Below are positions 5,530 to 12,992 of a stretch of 19,720 nt of DNA, in pieces (position 1 is the stretch's first letter; each line of letters opens with the position of its first letter). The stretch is taken from NCBI GenBank assembly GCA_005888675.1, contig VBBA01000145.1:1-19720 (forward strand), in the 5' to 3' direction. Source of the stretch: Candidatus Bathyarchaeota archaeon. GTDB lineage: Archaea > Thermoproteota > Bathyarchaeia > 40CM-2-53-6. The notes under the pieces are model-generated. The model had not been told where the DNA came from. It saw nothing but the letters and a program-made list of their open reading frames with translations, and ran no database searches. Both the position numbers and the translations under genes were made by a program.

Positions 5530-7704
5530 ATGGTTGCTAAAGAAGTTCAAGCAAGAGTAGCAGACGCCAAGCAGCGCGATGTGGGCCATGGAAAGGTCCG
5601 AATCGACAACGAGACAATGCAGAAGCTGAACATTACCGCGGGTGATTTTATTGAGATTCACGGCAAGCGAACAACTGTCGCGATTGCCTGGCCGGCCTAT
5701 GCGGAAGATCAGGGTCAAGAAATTGTCCGAATGGATGGACTCCTCAGAAGGAACGCAGGAGTTGCATTGAACGAGTACGTCACGATCCGAAAGGCCGAGG
5801 TAAAAGATGCTCAAACGATTGTTTTCGCTCCAACAGATGTCCGCTTGAGTGTAGACGAGGAATTTGTCGGATTCGTGAAACGGCGATTCATGGACATGCC
5901 CTTCGTCGAGGGCGACATGACCTTGCTCAGTATCTTCGGAAGTGCAGTCCCATTGATCGCAACCCGGACCAGACCTCACGGACCAGTGAAGATCGTCGAG
6001 CCGTCAGTCGTTCAAGTTATGAGCGAGCCTACCCCCGAGAAAAAGGGGATACCGATAGTCACCTACGAGGACATCGGCGGGCTCCATACTGAGATACAAA
6101 GAATACGTGAGATGGTCGAGCTGCCGCTCCGCCATCCTGAACTTTTCCAGAGACTGGGCATAGAGCCACCGAAAGGAGTATTCCTTTACGGTCCTCCTGG
6201 ATGTGGGAAGACCTTGTTGGCGAAGGCAGTCGCTAACGAGTCCGACGCAAACTTTTACGTGATCAGTGGCCCGGAGATTATGAGTAAGTTCTACGGAGAA
6301 TCTGAAGCGAGGCTCCGAGAGATCTTCCAGAAGGCGCAAGAAACAGCGCCGAGCATCATATTCATCGATGAGATGGACGCGATCGCACCCAAACGGGAAG
6401 AAGTTACTGGTGAGGTTGAGCGACGCGTCGTAGCACAATTACTCAGTCTCATGGACGGCATGGGATCAAGAGGCAACATAATAGTAATCGGCGCCACAAA
6501 CCGACCCAATGCCATTGACCCGGCACTGAGAAGGCCTGGACGGTTCGATCGTGAGATCGAGATTGGGGTCCCGGACAAGGCCGGACGATACGAGGTCTTA
6601 CAGATCCATACGCGGACGATGCCGTTGACCTCGGATGTTGACCTCCACCGGCTCTCGGACATTTGCCATGGCTACACAGGTGCTGACATCTCCGCGCTTT
6701 GCCGCGAGGCCGCTATGAAAGCCCTCAGAAGATATCTTCCGGAGATCAACTTGGAAGAGGAAAGGATACCCAGCCACATTCTAGAGAAGATGGACGTCCG
6801 ACTAGACGACTTCACAGCCGCCTACAGAGAGGTCACACCAACCGCGATGAGAGAGGTTTACGTCGAGGTCCCAACAGTTAGATGGTTGGACGTAGGAGGA
6901 CTCGGGGACGTCAAACAAGACCTCCAAGAAGCAGTCGAATGGCCCCTGAAGAAGCCGGAAGTGTTCAAACGTGTCGGAGTTGAGCCTCCGAAGGGTATCC
7001 TCCTCTTCGGACCACCAGGATGCGGCAAGACCATGCTCGCCAGAGCAGTAGCTACCGAGAGCGAAGCCAATTTCATCTCGATAAAGGGACCTGAACTGTT
7101 CAGCAAGTGGGTAGGCGAATCGGAGAAAGCGATACGCGAGGTCTTCAGGAAAGGACGCACAGCCGCTCCATCAATAATATTCTTCGACGAACTCGACTCA
7201 GTGGTTCCCCGAAGAGGGATGGGTTACGGAGACAGTGGCGTCTCGGAACGCGTCATAAGCCAACTCTTGACCGAGCTGGACGGGATCGAATCACTCGAGA
7301 ACGTAGTCGTCATCGGAGCAACTAACAGGCCCGACATAATCGACCCTGCCATCCTCCGACCCGGGCGATTCGACCGTCTAATATACGTCCCATCGCCAGA
7401 CCACGCCACCCGATACCAGATTCTAAAACTGCACACACAGGGGATGCCCCTAGCCCATGATGTCGATCTCGATCAGCTTGCAACTCAGACTCAGAGCTAT
7501 TCCGGAGCTGATCTAGAGGCAGTCTGTCGCGAAGCCGGATTGGTCTCGCTGAGGAAGAATATTGAAACAAAGGAAGTAACATTGGAAGACTTCAGAGACG
7601 GACTCGAAAGGATCAAGCCATCAGTTACGCCGGACATGGAAAACTGGTACCAAGCATTCGTGAAACGATTCAAGAAGGAACGCACACCAATCCCGATCAC
7701 TTAG
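5530..7704 (+). CDS. CDC48/VAT-type AAA+ ATPase
   Basis: A 724-residue two-ring unfoldase of the CDC48/p97/VAT family, which extracts and unfolds proteins for degradation. The N-domain (double-psi barrel plus beta-clam) spans about 1-175. D1 has Walker A GPPGCGKT (221-228), Walker B IIFIDE (276-281), sensor GATNRP (321-326) and arginine-finger region RRPGRFDRE (334-342). D2 has a second GPPGCGKT (494-501), Walker B IIFFDE (549-554), GATNRP (596-601) and RPGRFDR (610-616). All catalytic elements are intact in both rings. The C-terminus ends RTPIPIT, without the Hyd-Tyr-X motif used by some archaeal ATPases to dock the 20S proteasome, so any docking would need another route. The ATG start gives the usual family N-terminus. 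A tiny winged-helix gene follows 34 bp later. Confidence 0.96.
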   Translation: MVAKEVQARVADAKQRDVGHGKVRIDNETMQKLNITAGDFIEIHGKRTTVAIAWPAYAEDQGQEIVRMDGLLRRNAGVALNEYVTIRKAEVKDAQTIVFAPTDVRLSVDEEFVGFVKRRFMDMPFVEGDMTLLSIFGSAVPLIATRTRPHGPVKIVEPSVVQVMSEPTPEKKGIPIVTYEDIGGLHTEIQRIREMVELPLRHPELFQRLGIEPPKGVFLYGPPGCGKTLLAKAVANESDANFYVISGPEIMSKFYGESEARLREIFQKAQETAPSIIFIDEMDAIAPKREEVTGEVERRVVAQLLSLMDGMGSRGNIIVIGATNRPNAIDPALRRPGRFDREIEIGVPDKAGRYEVLQIHTRTMPLTSDVDLHRLSDICHGYTGADISALCREAAMKALRRYLPEINLEEERIPSHILEKMDVRLDDFTAAYREVTPTAMREVYVEVPTVRWLDVGGLGDVKQDLQEAVEWPLKKPEVFKRVGVEPPKGILLFGPPGCGKTMLARAVATESEANFISIKGPELFSKWVGESEKAIREVFRKGRTAAPSIIFFDELDSVVPRRGMGYGDSGVSERVISQLLTELDGIESLENVVVIGATNRPDIIDPAILRPGRFDRLIYVPSPDHATRYQILKLHTQGMPLAHDVDLDQLATQTQSYSGADLEAVCREAGLVSLRKNIETKEVTLEDFRDGLERIKPSVTPDMENWYQAFVKRFKKERTPIPIT

Positions 7705-7738
7705 AATGGTGCGTAAAGCTCTCATTGGAAACGGATAG

Positions 7739-7972
7739 TTGAGCAAAGTGTGGAGTCCTAGGCCGCTATCGCTAGCGATAGTCGAAACCTTGGAACGCAA
7801 GGGAGCAATGACTGACATTGAGCTTCAAAAAGAATTGAAAGACGACTTTGGTGACGTCAGCTTCCGCGAACTCAACAGTGGTCTGCTAAAACTGGAAGTC
7901 CAGGGAGTTTTGAGAGTATCTCGGCTAATGAGAGGAAAACGTCAGGTAGAACTCACAGCCCTCAAGACCTGA
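7739..7972 (+). CDS. Tiny winged-helix protein
   Basis: A 77-residue protein from a TTG at 7739. PRPLSLAIVETLERKGAMTDIELQKEL resembles helix 1 and 2 of a winged helix. DVSFRELNSGLLKLEVQGVL would be the recognition helix and turn, and RVSRLMRGKRQVELT the wing hairpin. It has no effector domain and is the length of one DNA-binding domain. It follows cdc48 closely on the same strand and may share its transcript. The fold is a pattern-based call; the targets are unknown. Confidence 0.7.
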   Translation: MSKVWSPRPLSLAIVETLERKGAMTDIELQKELKDDFGDVSFRELNSGLLKLEVQGVLRVSRLMRGKRQVELTALKT

Positions 7973-7976
7973 GCAA

Positions 7977-7989
7977 GCGTATATTAGAG
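7977..7989 (+). promoter_or_regulatory. TATA-like box for thioredoxin
   Basis: GCGTATATTAGAG is centred about 27 nt before the thioredoxin ATG at 8010. That distance predicts a leaderless or nearly leaderless mRNA. Confidence 0.55.
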
Positions 7990-8009
7990 CGAAAACTAGA
8001 ATCTAGAAT

Positions 8010-8363
8010 ATGGAAGCGACAAAAGGAATAATGCCAGAGAAAACCGAGCATCCCATAACGATCACAGACTCGGACTTTGAATCGTTCATATCTAAGCATC
8101 CGGTTGTATTGGTTGATTGCTGGGCACCGTGGTGTGGACCCTGTCGAATGGTCTCGCCAATAGTAGATGCCCTGGCCAAGGAATACTCCGGACGAGTTAC
8201 CTTCGGAAAACTCAACACGGACGAAAATCCCGCGGTCGTGACCCGGTTCGGCATAATGGCAATCCCAACACTCTTGGTTCTGAAGAACGGGAAGCACGTC
8301 GACTCGATAGTTGGGGCTGTCCCCAAGGCTCGGATAGAATCTGTCCTCACGAAGTATCTTTAG
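8010..8363 (+). CDS. trx: Thioredoxin
   Basis: A 117-residue classic thioredoxin. The redox site is WAPWCGPC with the cysteines at 42 and 45. The cis-proline loop AIPT has P86, and the fold opens with VVLVDCWA as usual. A Cys at 37 is in the strand position often held by Phe or Val, so an extra thiol sits near the active site. The start at 8010 is favoured because a TATA-like element lies about 27 nt upstream; an alternative ATG at 8031 would remove 7 residues and still leave a full domain. No membrane anchor or signal peptide is present, so it acts in the cytoplasm. The reductase partner is not in the window. Confidence 0.95.
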   Translation: MEATKGIMPEKTEHPITITDSDFESFISKHPVVLVDCWAPWCGPCRMVSPIVDALAKEYSGRVTFGKLNTDENPAVVTRFGIMAIPTLLVLKNGKHVDSIVGAVPKARIESVLTKYL

Positions 8364-8472
8364 AGCAACTCACGAGAACAGGCCGCCTCAGAAGTTGATG
8401 CTGCTACACTAATTTCTCCAGGATGCGACGACAGTCTTCCAAGTCTACTGTGCAACGCGCCCAGCAATAGCT

Positions 8473-8482
8473 GATTAAATAG
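8473..8482 (+). promoter_or_regulatory. TATA-like box for larC operon
   Basis: GATTAAATAG lies in the 156-bp gap between thioredoxin and larC, about 42 nt before the larC ATG at 8520. It is the best AT-rich core in that gap. Confidence 0.45.
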
Positions 8483-8519
8483 CCGCCAAGCAGGTACTCT
8501 CTGCGCGGGCTGGGCAAGA

Positions 8520-9770
8520 ATGAAAAAGCCTCCATCCCAAAGACTCGTTGTTGTCGTCGACGGCGGAGCCTCCGGGGTTTCTGGTGACAAGTACCTGGGA
8601 GCGCTCATTGCACTCGGAGCAAGCCCTGCAGGTCTAAAGAAAGTTGCCAGCGTAGTAGGGGATTCTCTTCCAGGGAGCGAGAAGGTTGAGGTCCATTTCC
8701 AGAATGTTGAACGAGGGGAGGTCGAAGCAAATCTTGTCAGAGTCGAGACCCCGGAAAGGAGTTCTGGCCGAAAAGGTGGTTTGATCAGGAGCACGATCGA
8801 AAAGACATCCTTGAAGCTCGGCCTCTCAGGATGGGGAAGAAAATTCGCTCTGGGCGTTGTAGATACTTTGCTCTGGGCGGAGTCAGAGGTTCACGGACAC
8901 AGCCCGAAGGAGACAGTGTTGTACGAGTTAGGTTCCGCCGATACTTTGGTCGACATTCTTGGTACCGCAGCCATGATCGAAGAATTGAACTTGAACGAGG
9001 CGTCGTGGGTGTCAACGCCTCTGGCAGTCGGGGGCGGGACAACCAAATTCTCGGGAAGGACCTATGCGAATCCTCCCCCTGCTGTAGTCGAAATACTGAA
9101 AGTTCACAGATTCCCGATGACAGGGGGGCGTGAAAAGACCGAGCTGACGACACCCACAGGGGCCGCTATCACAGTCAATCTTACACGAACGGCATCCGAA
9201 ACCTACCCTTCGATGATCCCCCTGCAGGTTGGATATGGAGCGGGTTCGAAGGAGCTGGATGAGACTGCCAACCTCCTCCGAATAACTGTCGGTGAAATAC
9301 TTGGGAACTCGCATTCTCACGATAGCATGGTGATCCTCGAAACGAATCTCGACGATGTGACCGGAGAAGTAATCGGGCATGCGGTTGAGAGGTTATTCTC
9401 CGAGGGAGCAAGGGATGTGACATTAACGCCTGTTTACATGAAGAAGAACAGACCAGGTAGCATGATTAGCGTCATAGTAGACGAGACCGAGTCGGAGAGA
9501 TTTGCGGGTTTATTGATGGAAGAAACGGGAACGCTTGGTGTTAGAGAGATTCCAATAAGGAGGCACATTTCTAACCGTAAAGAGGCAGTCATTCCACTTA
9601 CGATCAAAGGAAGAGAATATCAGTTGAAAGTTAAGCGGGCTTTCGGCCCAGACGGTAAATTGTTGAGAGAAAAGCCTGAGTATGAGGATCTTAAGAGGAT
9701 ATCCAAAGCAAGCGGTCAGAGTCTACGAGAGGTCTCTCATTTGATCGAAACTATGAGAGTGAAGCATTGA
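8520..9770 (+). CDS. larC: LarC family nickel insertion protein
   Basis: The 416-residue protein matches LarC, the CTP-dependent enzyme that inserts nickel into the pincer cofactor (P2TMN to NPN) of lactate racemase-type enzymes. Family signatures are DGGASGVSGDKYLGAL (14-29), YELGSADTLVDILG (135-148), PLAVGGGT (167-174), TPTGAA (211-216), LETNLDDVTGE (273-283) and YMKKNRPG (306-313). Both LarC1 and LarC2 parts are present in one frame; no programmed frameshift is needed. The His residues usual before the glutamate of HFHE-V/LG appear replaced (VLYELG), although HGH occurs at 125-127 and HSH at 265-267. The ATG at 8520 places the SGD motif at the usual depth. The stop overlaps the next gene's start. 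LarA, LarB and LarE are not in the window. Confidence 0.9.
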   Translation: MKKPPSQRLVVVVDGGASGVSGDKYLGALIALGASPAGLKKVASVVGDSLPGSEKVEVHFQNVERGEVEANLVRVETPERSSGRKGGLIRSTIEKTSLKLGLSGWGRKFALGVVDTLLWAESEVHGHSPKETVLYELGSADTLVDILGTAAMIEELNLNEASWVSTPLAVGGGTTKFSGRTYANPPPAVVEILKVHRFPMTGGREKTELTTPTGAAITVNLTRTASETYPSMIPLQVGYGAGSKELDETANLLRITVGEILGNSHSHDSMVILETNLDDVTGEVIGHAVERLFSEGARDVTLTPVYMKKNRPGSMISVIVDETESERFAGLLMEETGTLGVREIPIRRHISNRKEAVIPLTIKGREYQLKVKRAFGPDGKLLREKPEYEDLKRISKASGQSLREVSHLIETMRVKH

Positions 9771-10543
9771 CAGATATGCAGTCCCAAACCTGGCTAAGGA
9801 CGAACGGCATCAGCACTCGAAAGCTTGCGCTAACAGCGACATTCGCAGCTGTATACGCTGTTTTTCGACTCATTCCGATCTCCAGAACGATCGGCATACC
9901 TGGAAGCATAACGGCTGGTGGTGTAATTCTTCCCGTCGTGGCATTATTCTTAGACCTTCCATACGCCGTTGCCTCGGTGATTATCGGCACTTTCATCGCT
10001 GCATTCGCTCCTTGGAACCCGCTTAGGTTCCTCGGATTGGATTTTCTCCCGGGCGTGATATACGTCACGATCGCGGGCCTAGTTCTCAGAGGCCAGAGAA
10101 AACTGGCGTCAGCAATATTCCTGGTTATCATCCTTGTTTTTTCTGTGACGCCCAATACTGAGATCTTTGTCGGACAGAACTTATTCAGCCCACCGATTCC
10201 ATACTACTGGCTGCACATTGTCGCACTGACTATTCTGGTCTCTCCACTCACTCAAAGAGTCCCGTTACTCGTGAAATCGGGTAATTACGCAGAGATAGCA
10301 AAGGCAGTTGCTATCGTAGCATTTGTCGGCACAATGGCCGAACACCTTACAGGTGGCATACTCTTCGCATTAGTCGTTGGTTCTGGTGCACTGAAAGCTT
10401 GGCCGCTGATATTCTTATTCTACCCTATAGAGAGGCTAATAATTACCGTGGGAGCCGCGGCAATTGGCAAGCCTCTGATCTGGAACACGCGAAAAATCTT
10501 CAACAGACTAGAACCACAAACAAAACGGGAACGTCCTGAGTGA
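9767..10543 (+). CDS. Multi-pass membrane protein resembling an ECF transporter S component
   Basis: About 258 residues with roughly six hydrophobic segments, near 19-38, 48-80, 88-107, 112-128, 146-163 and 178-206, plus a last stretch at 212-235. The N-terminal RKLALTATFAAVYAVFRLIP followed by GGVILPVVALFL and a GTFIAAFAP loop resembles substrate-binding S components of energy-coupling-factor vitamin/metal transporters. It is not a CbiM/NikM protein, because it lacks their N-terminal metal-binding MHIxDG. Its TTG start overlaps the larC stop (TTGA); an in-frame ATG at 9776 is the alternative. Coupling to larC hints at a link to nickel or cofactor supply, but the substrate cannot be read. No ATPase or T component is nearby. 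Confidence 0.6.
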   Translation: MTDMQSQTWLRTNGISTRKLALTATFAAVYAVFRLIPISRTIGIPGSITAGGVILPVVALFLDLPYAVASVIIGTFIAAFAPWNPLRFLGLDFLPGVIYVTIAGLVLRGQRKLASAIFLVIILVFSVTPNTEIFVGQNLFSPPIPYYWLHIVALTILVSPLTQRVPLLVKSGNYAEIAKAVAIVAFVGTMAEHLTGGILFALVVGSGALKAWPLIFLFYPIERLIITVGAAAIGKPLIWNTRKIFNRLEPQTKRERPE

Positions 10544-10544
10544 A

Positions 10545-10572
10545 CGCCTCCCTTCGGGGACTCGCAAAGGCG
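10545..10572. terminator. Possible hairpin with UUCG loop between convergent genes
   Basis: TCCC (10549-10552) and GGGA (10557-10560) enclose a TTCG tetraloop. Outer CGCC (10545-10548) can pair with GGCG (10569-10572). It lies directly after the transporter stop and before the end of a convergent gene, a natural place for transcript ends. No T-run follows, so termination is only inferred. Confidence 0.35.
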
Positions 10573-10580
10573 ATACGGTC

Positions 10581-10952
10581 CTAACTGGCCCTCTTCGCTC
10601 GTAAGGCTCTGATTGGATGACGTCTTCTCCTAACAATATTTCCTTCTTTTCTTTCTACGCGCTTCCTAGCATGCGGCGGAGCAACTTCTTCCTTGACCAG
10701 TTCTGCGAATTTGTCCGCTCCGGACGCAAGAGACGCAAGAGCAAGACTAGCGGTCTTTGCAGCTACGGTACCGAGAGCCGCGGCAATCCTCAACCCAGAT
10801 CCCAACGCTGCGAAAGCTGCCTCCTCTGCCATCCTAGACGCCTCCTCCGCCGTCAATTCCTGCTTCTTGGATTGATGTCTCTTTGACGGCACTAGCTCAA
10901 AATCTCCGTGAAGCTGTTCATTGTCCTGTTTATCACATTTTAGGCTCAACAC
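10581..10952 (-). CDS. Small Ala/Glu/Lys-rich helical protein (unknown)
   Basis: 123 residues read leftward from a TTG at 10952. The N-terminal third is polar and charged. Residues about 33-90 (TAEEASRMAEEAAFAALG onward) form a long Ala-rich helix-prone segment with acidic residues at each end. The C-terminus is strongly basic (RRRRHPIRALRAKR). No signal peptide, cysteine cluster or catalytic motif is visible. I do not recognise the family; an amphipathic helical protein that coats or scaffolds something, or binds nucleic acid by its tail, would fit. A 62-bp gap separates it from the divergent peptidase gene, and the CTTAAA core there can be read in both directions. The overlapping plus frames here look like shadows. 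Confidence 0.5.
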   Translation of the reverse strand: MLSLKCDKQDNEQLHGDFELVPSKRHQSKKQELTAEEASRMAEEAAFAALGSGLRIAAALGTVAAKTASLALASLASGADKFAELVKEEVAPPHARKRVERKEGNIVRRRRHPIRALRAKRAS

Positions 10953-10987
10953 TTCGCTAATTTGATTCTGTCGATTCGGGATTGTTA

Positions 10988-11000
10988 GCGTTTAAGTAGC
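10988..11000 (+). promoter_or_regulatory. TATA-like box for metallopeptidase gene
   Basis: GCGTTTAAGTAGC lies about 21 nt before the ATG at 11015, suggesting a leaderless message. Read on the other strand the same core (CTTAAACGC) could serve the divergent gene at 10952. Confidence 0.5.
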
Positions 11001-11014
11001 CAATCCATTTTGAG

Positions 11015-12697
11015 ATGGCCTCGATAAGAAGTCGATGTTCGATGCCAGTTCCCAAGCCGGCCTCTGACGTTGAGGGAGAGATCCTCCAATTCTTCTGTGA
11101 AAGCGACCCTTCCACTGCGTTCACGGCTGGGTTCAATGATTACGCCGGACGACTATTCATTCCGTCCACCAAGAATAGGGACAAGTTTGCCCGAAGACTC
11201 GAGGAGTTGAGACTTAGAGCGGAGAATGAATCCCAGTTGAAGGCCCTTGACTCTTTTGGCGCCATCTACACTCTCGGGGAGCCACAACAGATTCCCGAGA
11301 CCGTCCTAGGTTCATATTTCGTCTATTTGATCAAGGAAGGAATTGTCCCCCCACATTTGCGACGGCTTACCAAGAACGCGATCAAGGTTATGCAAACTGC
11401 GGTCGATGAGAAGAGTGGTATCAACTGGCCCATTGGCTTGAGGCTATTGACGCTGATTCGCTGCGACGGTCTACAAGAAATCGTTCGGACGATCCGGAAG
11501 GAAACATCAGACAAGCAGCTGCAATCGGAGATAGATGATCTCATCGAACTAACGAAAAAGTATGCGAGCCTGTTCCGAGTTAAGGGCTTCAAAAACCAAG
11601 GGTTCGAAGAAGTCTACAAGATAATTCGAAAGCAGGGAGCGGGACTAGGCAGAGAGAAAGTGTACGCACAATCGCTACGTCGATTGTGGGACTATCCCGA
11701 GAGTCCAGAGGAGGTCGAGGCAAAAGGCCTAGAATACCTGAACAAGGAGCTTCCTAGGTTCAAACGCCTGACCGCAAGATTAGCGAAAAAGTACAAGGTA
11801 CCTGCCAGGGCGGAGGCCATTGCGGAGGCGATGAAGAAGGAAAGGTCGATCAAAGCTGCGGAGGTTGTGCCATTCCTGAACGGATTAAGAAAGCACGCTG
11901 TCAAAGTAACAAACAAGAATATTGTCGGAATAAATCGAAAATATGATGCAAGAGTAATCGAGACGCCACTTTACCTCTCAGGTATTGTTCCCAGTGGGGC
12001 AGCTTATTCCTTCGACTTCTTCACAAACAATCCCAAGACATTGTTCATGGCAACAACGGATCCAAGGCGAGACCCACATTCGATCCCTGGAGAACTGCTG
12101 AATCTACTAGTACACGAGGAATACGGGCATTGTCTCCATGCATCTAACTCGGCCAATGCCTACGCGTACAAACCCACGGTAACGGACCTACTGTGGTCCC
12201 CACTAGGGGCCATGTCCGAAGGAATTTCCTTTCAGAGAGAACTGGAATTCCAGAATGTGATTGACAAGCTCAAGTCTCGCAAAGGCTTGGATCGCGATGA
12301 GAAAGCACTAGTATCCTTCTTCGAACAACATGGAGGACTCGAGAGGGTCGCTGAGGAATATGAGTTCTTCACGTGGATGTGGAGAATAGTTCGCTTTCTC
12401 AGGGTAATAGGCGATGCAAGGATAAACTCGGGGAAACAAGACCTCGCTAGCTTCATAGAGTGGGGAAACAAGACCACTGGCCTTTCCAAAAGCATGGTCT
12501 ACCATCAACTATTCCCGGCACACCAAGGAATCGGCCCTGGTTACGCTACGACCTATGCCATAATCGGTGAAAGCATACGACAAATCCAGAACAAGGCTTT
12601 GAGGAGTGGAAAGAAACTCAGGGACTTCAACAGCTACGCCTGCAGCATGGGCTTCCCAGCAAGAACAATCTTCGAGGAACGACTTAGACAGTTCTAA
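11015..12697 (+). CDS. Putative zinc metallopeptidase (gluzincin-like) with HExxxH motif
   Basis: A 560-residue, mostly helical soluble protein. The candidate metal site is LLVHEEYGHCLH: H367, E368, then H372, with a further His at 375. GAMSEGISFQRE supplies E402 as a likely third ligand about 30 residues later. The layout recalls large helical gluzincins such as M3 oligopeptidases (HEFGH) and DUF885 proteins (HExxPGHH with a later EGW). The spacing between the two histidines is one residue longer than HExxH and one shorter than the DUF885 motif. The N-terminal half (about 20-300) is charged helices without signal peptide or membrane segment, so it is probably cytoplasmic. The ATG at 11015 suits the TATA position; an ATG at 11042 is possible. 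Peptidase activity is inferred; substrates are unknown. Confidence 0.65.
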   Translation: MASIRSRCSMPVPKPASDVEGEILQFFCESDPSTAFTAGFNDYAGRLFIPSTKNRDKFARRLEELRLRAENESQLKALDSFGAIYTLGEPQQIPETVLGSYFVYLIKEGIVPPHLRRLTKNAIKVMQTAVDEKSGINWPIGLRLLTLIRCDGLQEIVRTIRKETSDKQLQSEIDDLIELTKKYASLFRVKGFKNQGFEEVYKIIRKQGAGLGREKVYAQSLRRLWDYPESPEEVEAKGLEYLNKELPRFKRLTARLAKKYKVPARAEAIAEAMKKERSIKAAEVVPFLNGLRKHAVKVTNKNIVGINRKYDARVIETPLYLSGIVPSGAAYSFDFFTNNPKTLFMATTDPRRDPHSIPGELLNLLVHEEYGHCLHASNSANAYAYKPTVTDLLWSPLGAMSEGISFQRELEFQNVIDKLKSRKGLDRDEKALVSFFEQHGGLERVAEEYEFFTWMWRIVRFLRVIGDARINSGKQDLASFIEWGNKTTGLSKSMVYHQLFPAHQGIGPGYATTYAIIGESIRQIQNKALRSGKKLRDFNSYACSMGFPARTIFEERLRQF

Positions 12698-12724
12698 GCA
12701 AGAATCCACACAGTTTAGGATTAA

Positions 12725-12735
12725 CCATATATCGA
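12725..12735 (+). promoter_or_regulatory. TATA-like box for rpl40e
   Basis: CCATATATCG lies about 38 nt before the L40e ATG at 12768 and 28 bp after the peptidase stop, giving the ribosomal protein gene its own promoter. Confidence 0.5.
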
Positions 12736-12767
12736 GGCAATGCCCTCTTTGCCCCGACTGGTCCGAC

Positions 12768-12932
12768 ATGCCCATTACCGATGTTGCGAAAAAGCAATTA
12801 GCCCAACGACACCGACTCTTCTTCAAGATATGTCGGACATGCGGTTCCAGAAACTCGGCGAATGCTTACCGATGCCGCCGATGCCGGGGCGACAATCTAC
12901 GCTGGAAAAAGCGTGAGCTTGGAGCGAAATAA
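12768..12932 (+). CDS. rpl40e: 50S ribosomal protein L40e
   Basis: A 54-residue protein beginning MPITDVAKKQLAQRHRLFFK, followed by a CxxC...CxxC zinc finger (C22, C25, C36, C39) and a basic tail (NLRWKKREL). This is the archaeal L40e pattern, known in eukaryotes as the ubiquitin-fusion ribosomal protein; here it is free-standing as in other archaea. The frame is open upstream to 12606, but that part overlaps the peptidase gene and lies before the TATA-like box. The ATG at 12768 gives exactly the family start. Confidence 0.93.
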   Translation: MPITDVAKKQLAQRHRLFFKICRTCGSRNSANAYRCRRCRGDNLRWKKRELGAK

Positions 12933-12992
12933 TCAAACACTCCGGCCGGCTCCCGCCCAATGCAGCCTTCGAAAAGTCTCCGTCCCACAATT

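Noticed and set aside
9767..10543. Nickel/cobalt transporter CbiM/NikM next to larC
   Set aside because: The required N-terminal metal-binding His motif is missing, so only a general S-component resemblance is claimed.
12606..12767. N-terminal extension of L40e
   Set aside because: It overlaps the peptidase gene, has unrelated composition, and lies upstream of the TATA-like box; the family starts at MPITD.
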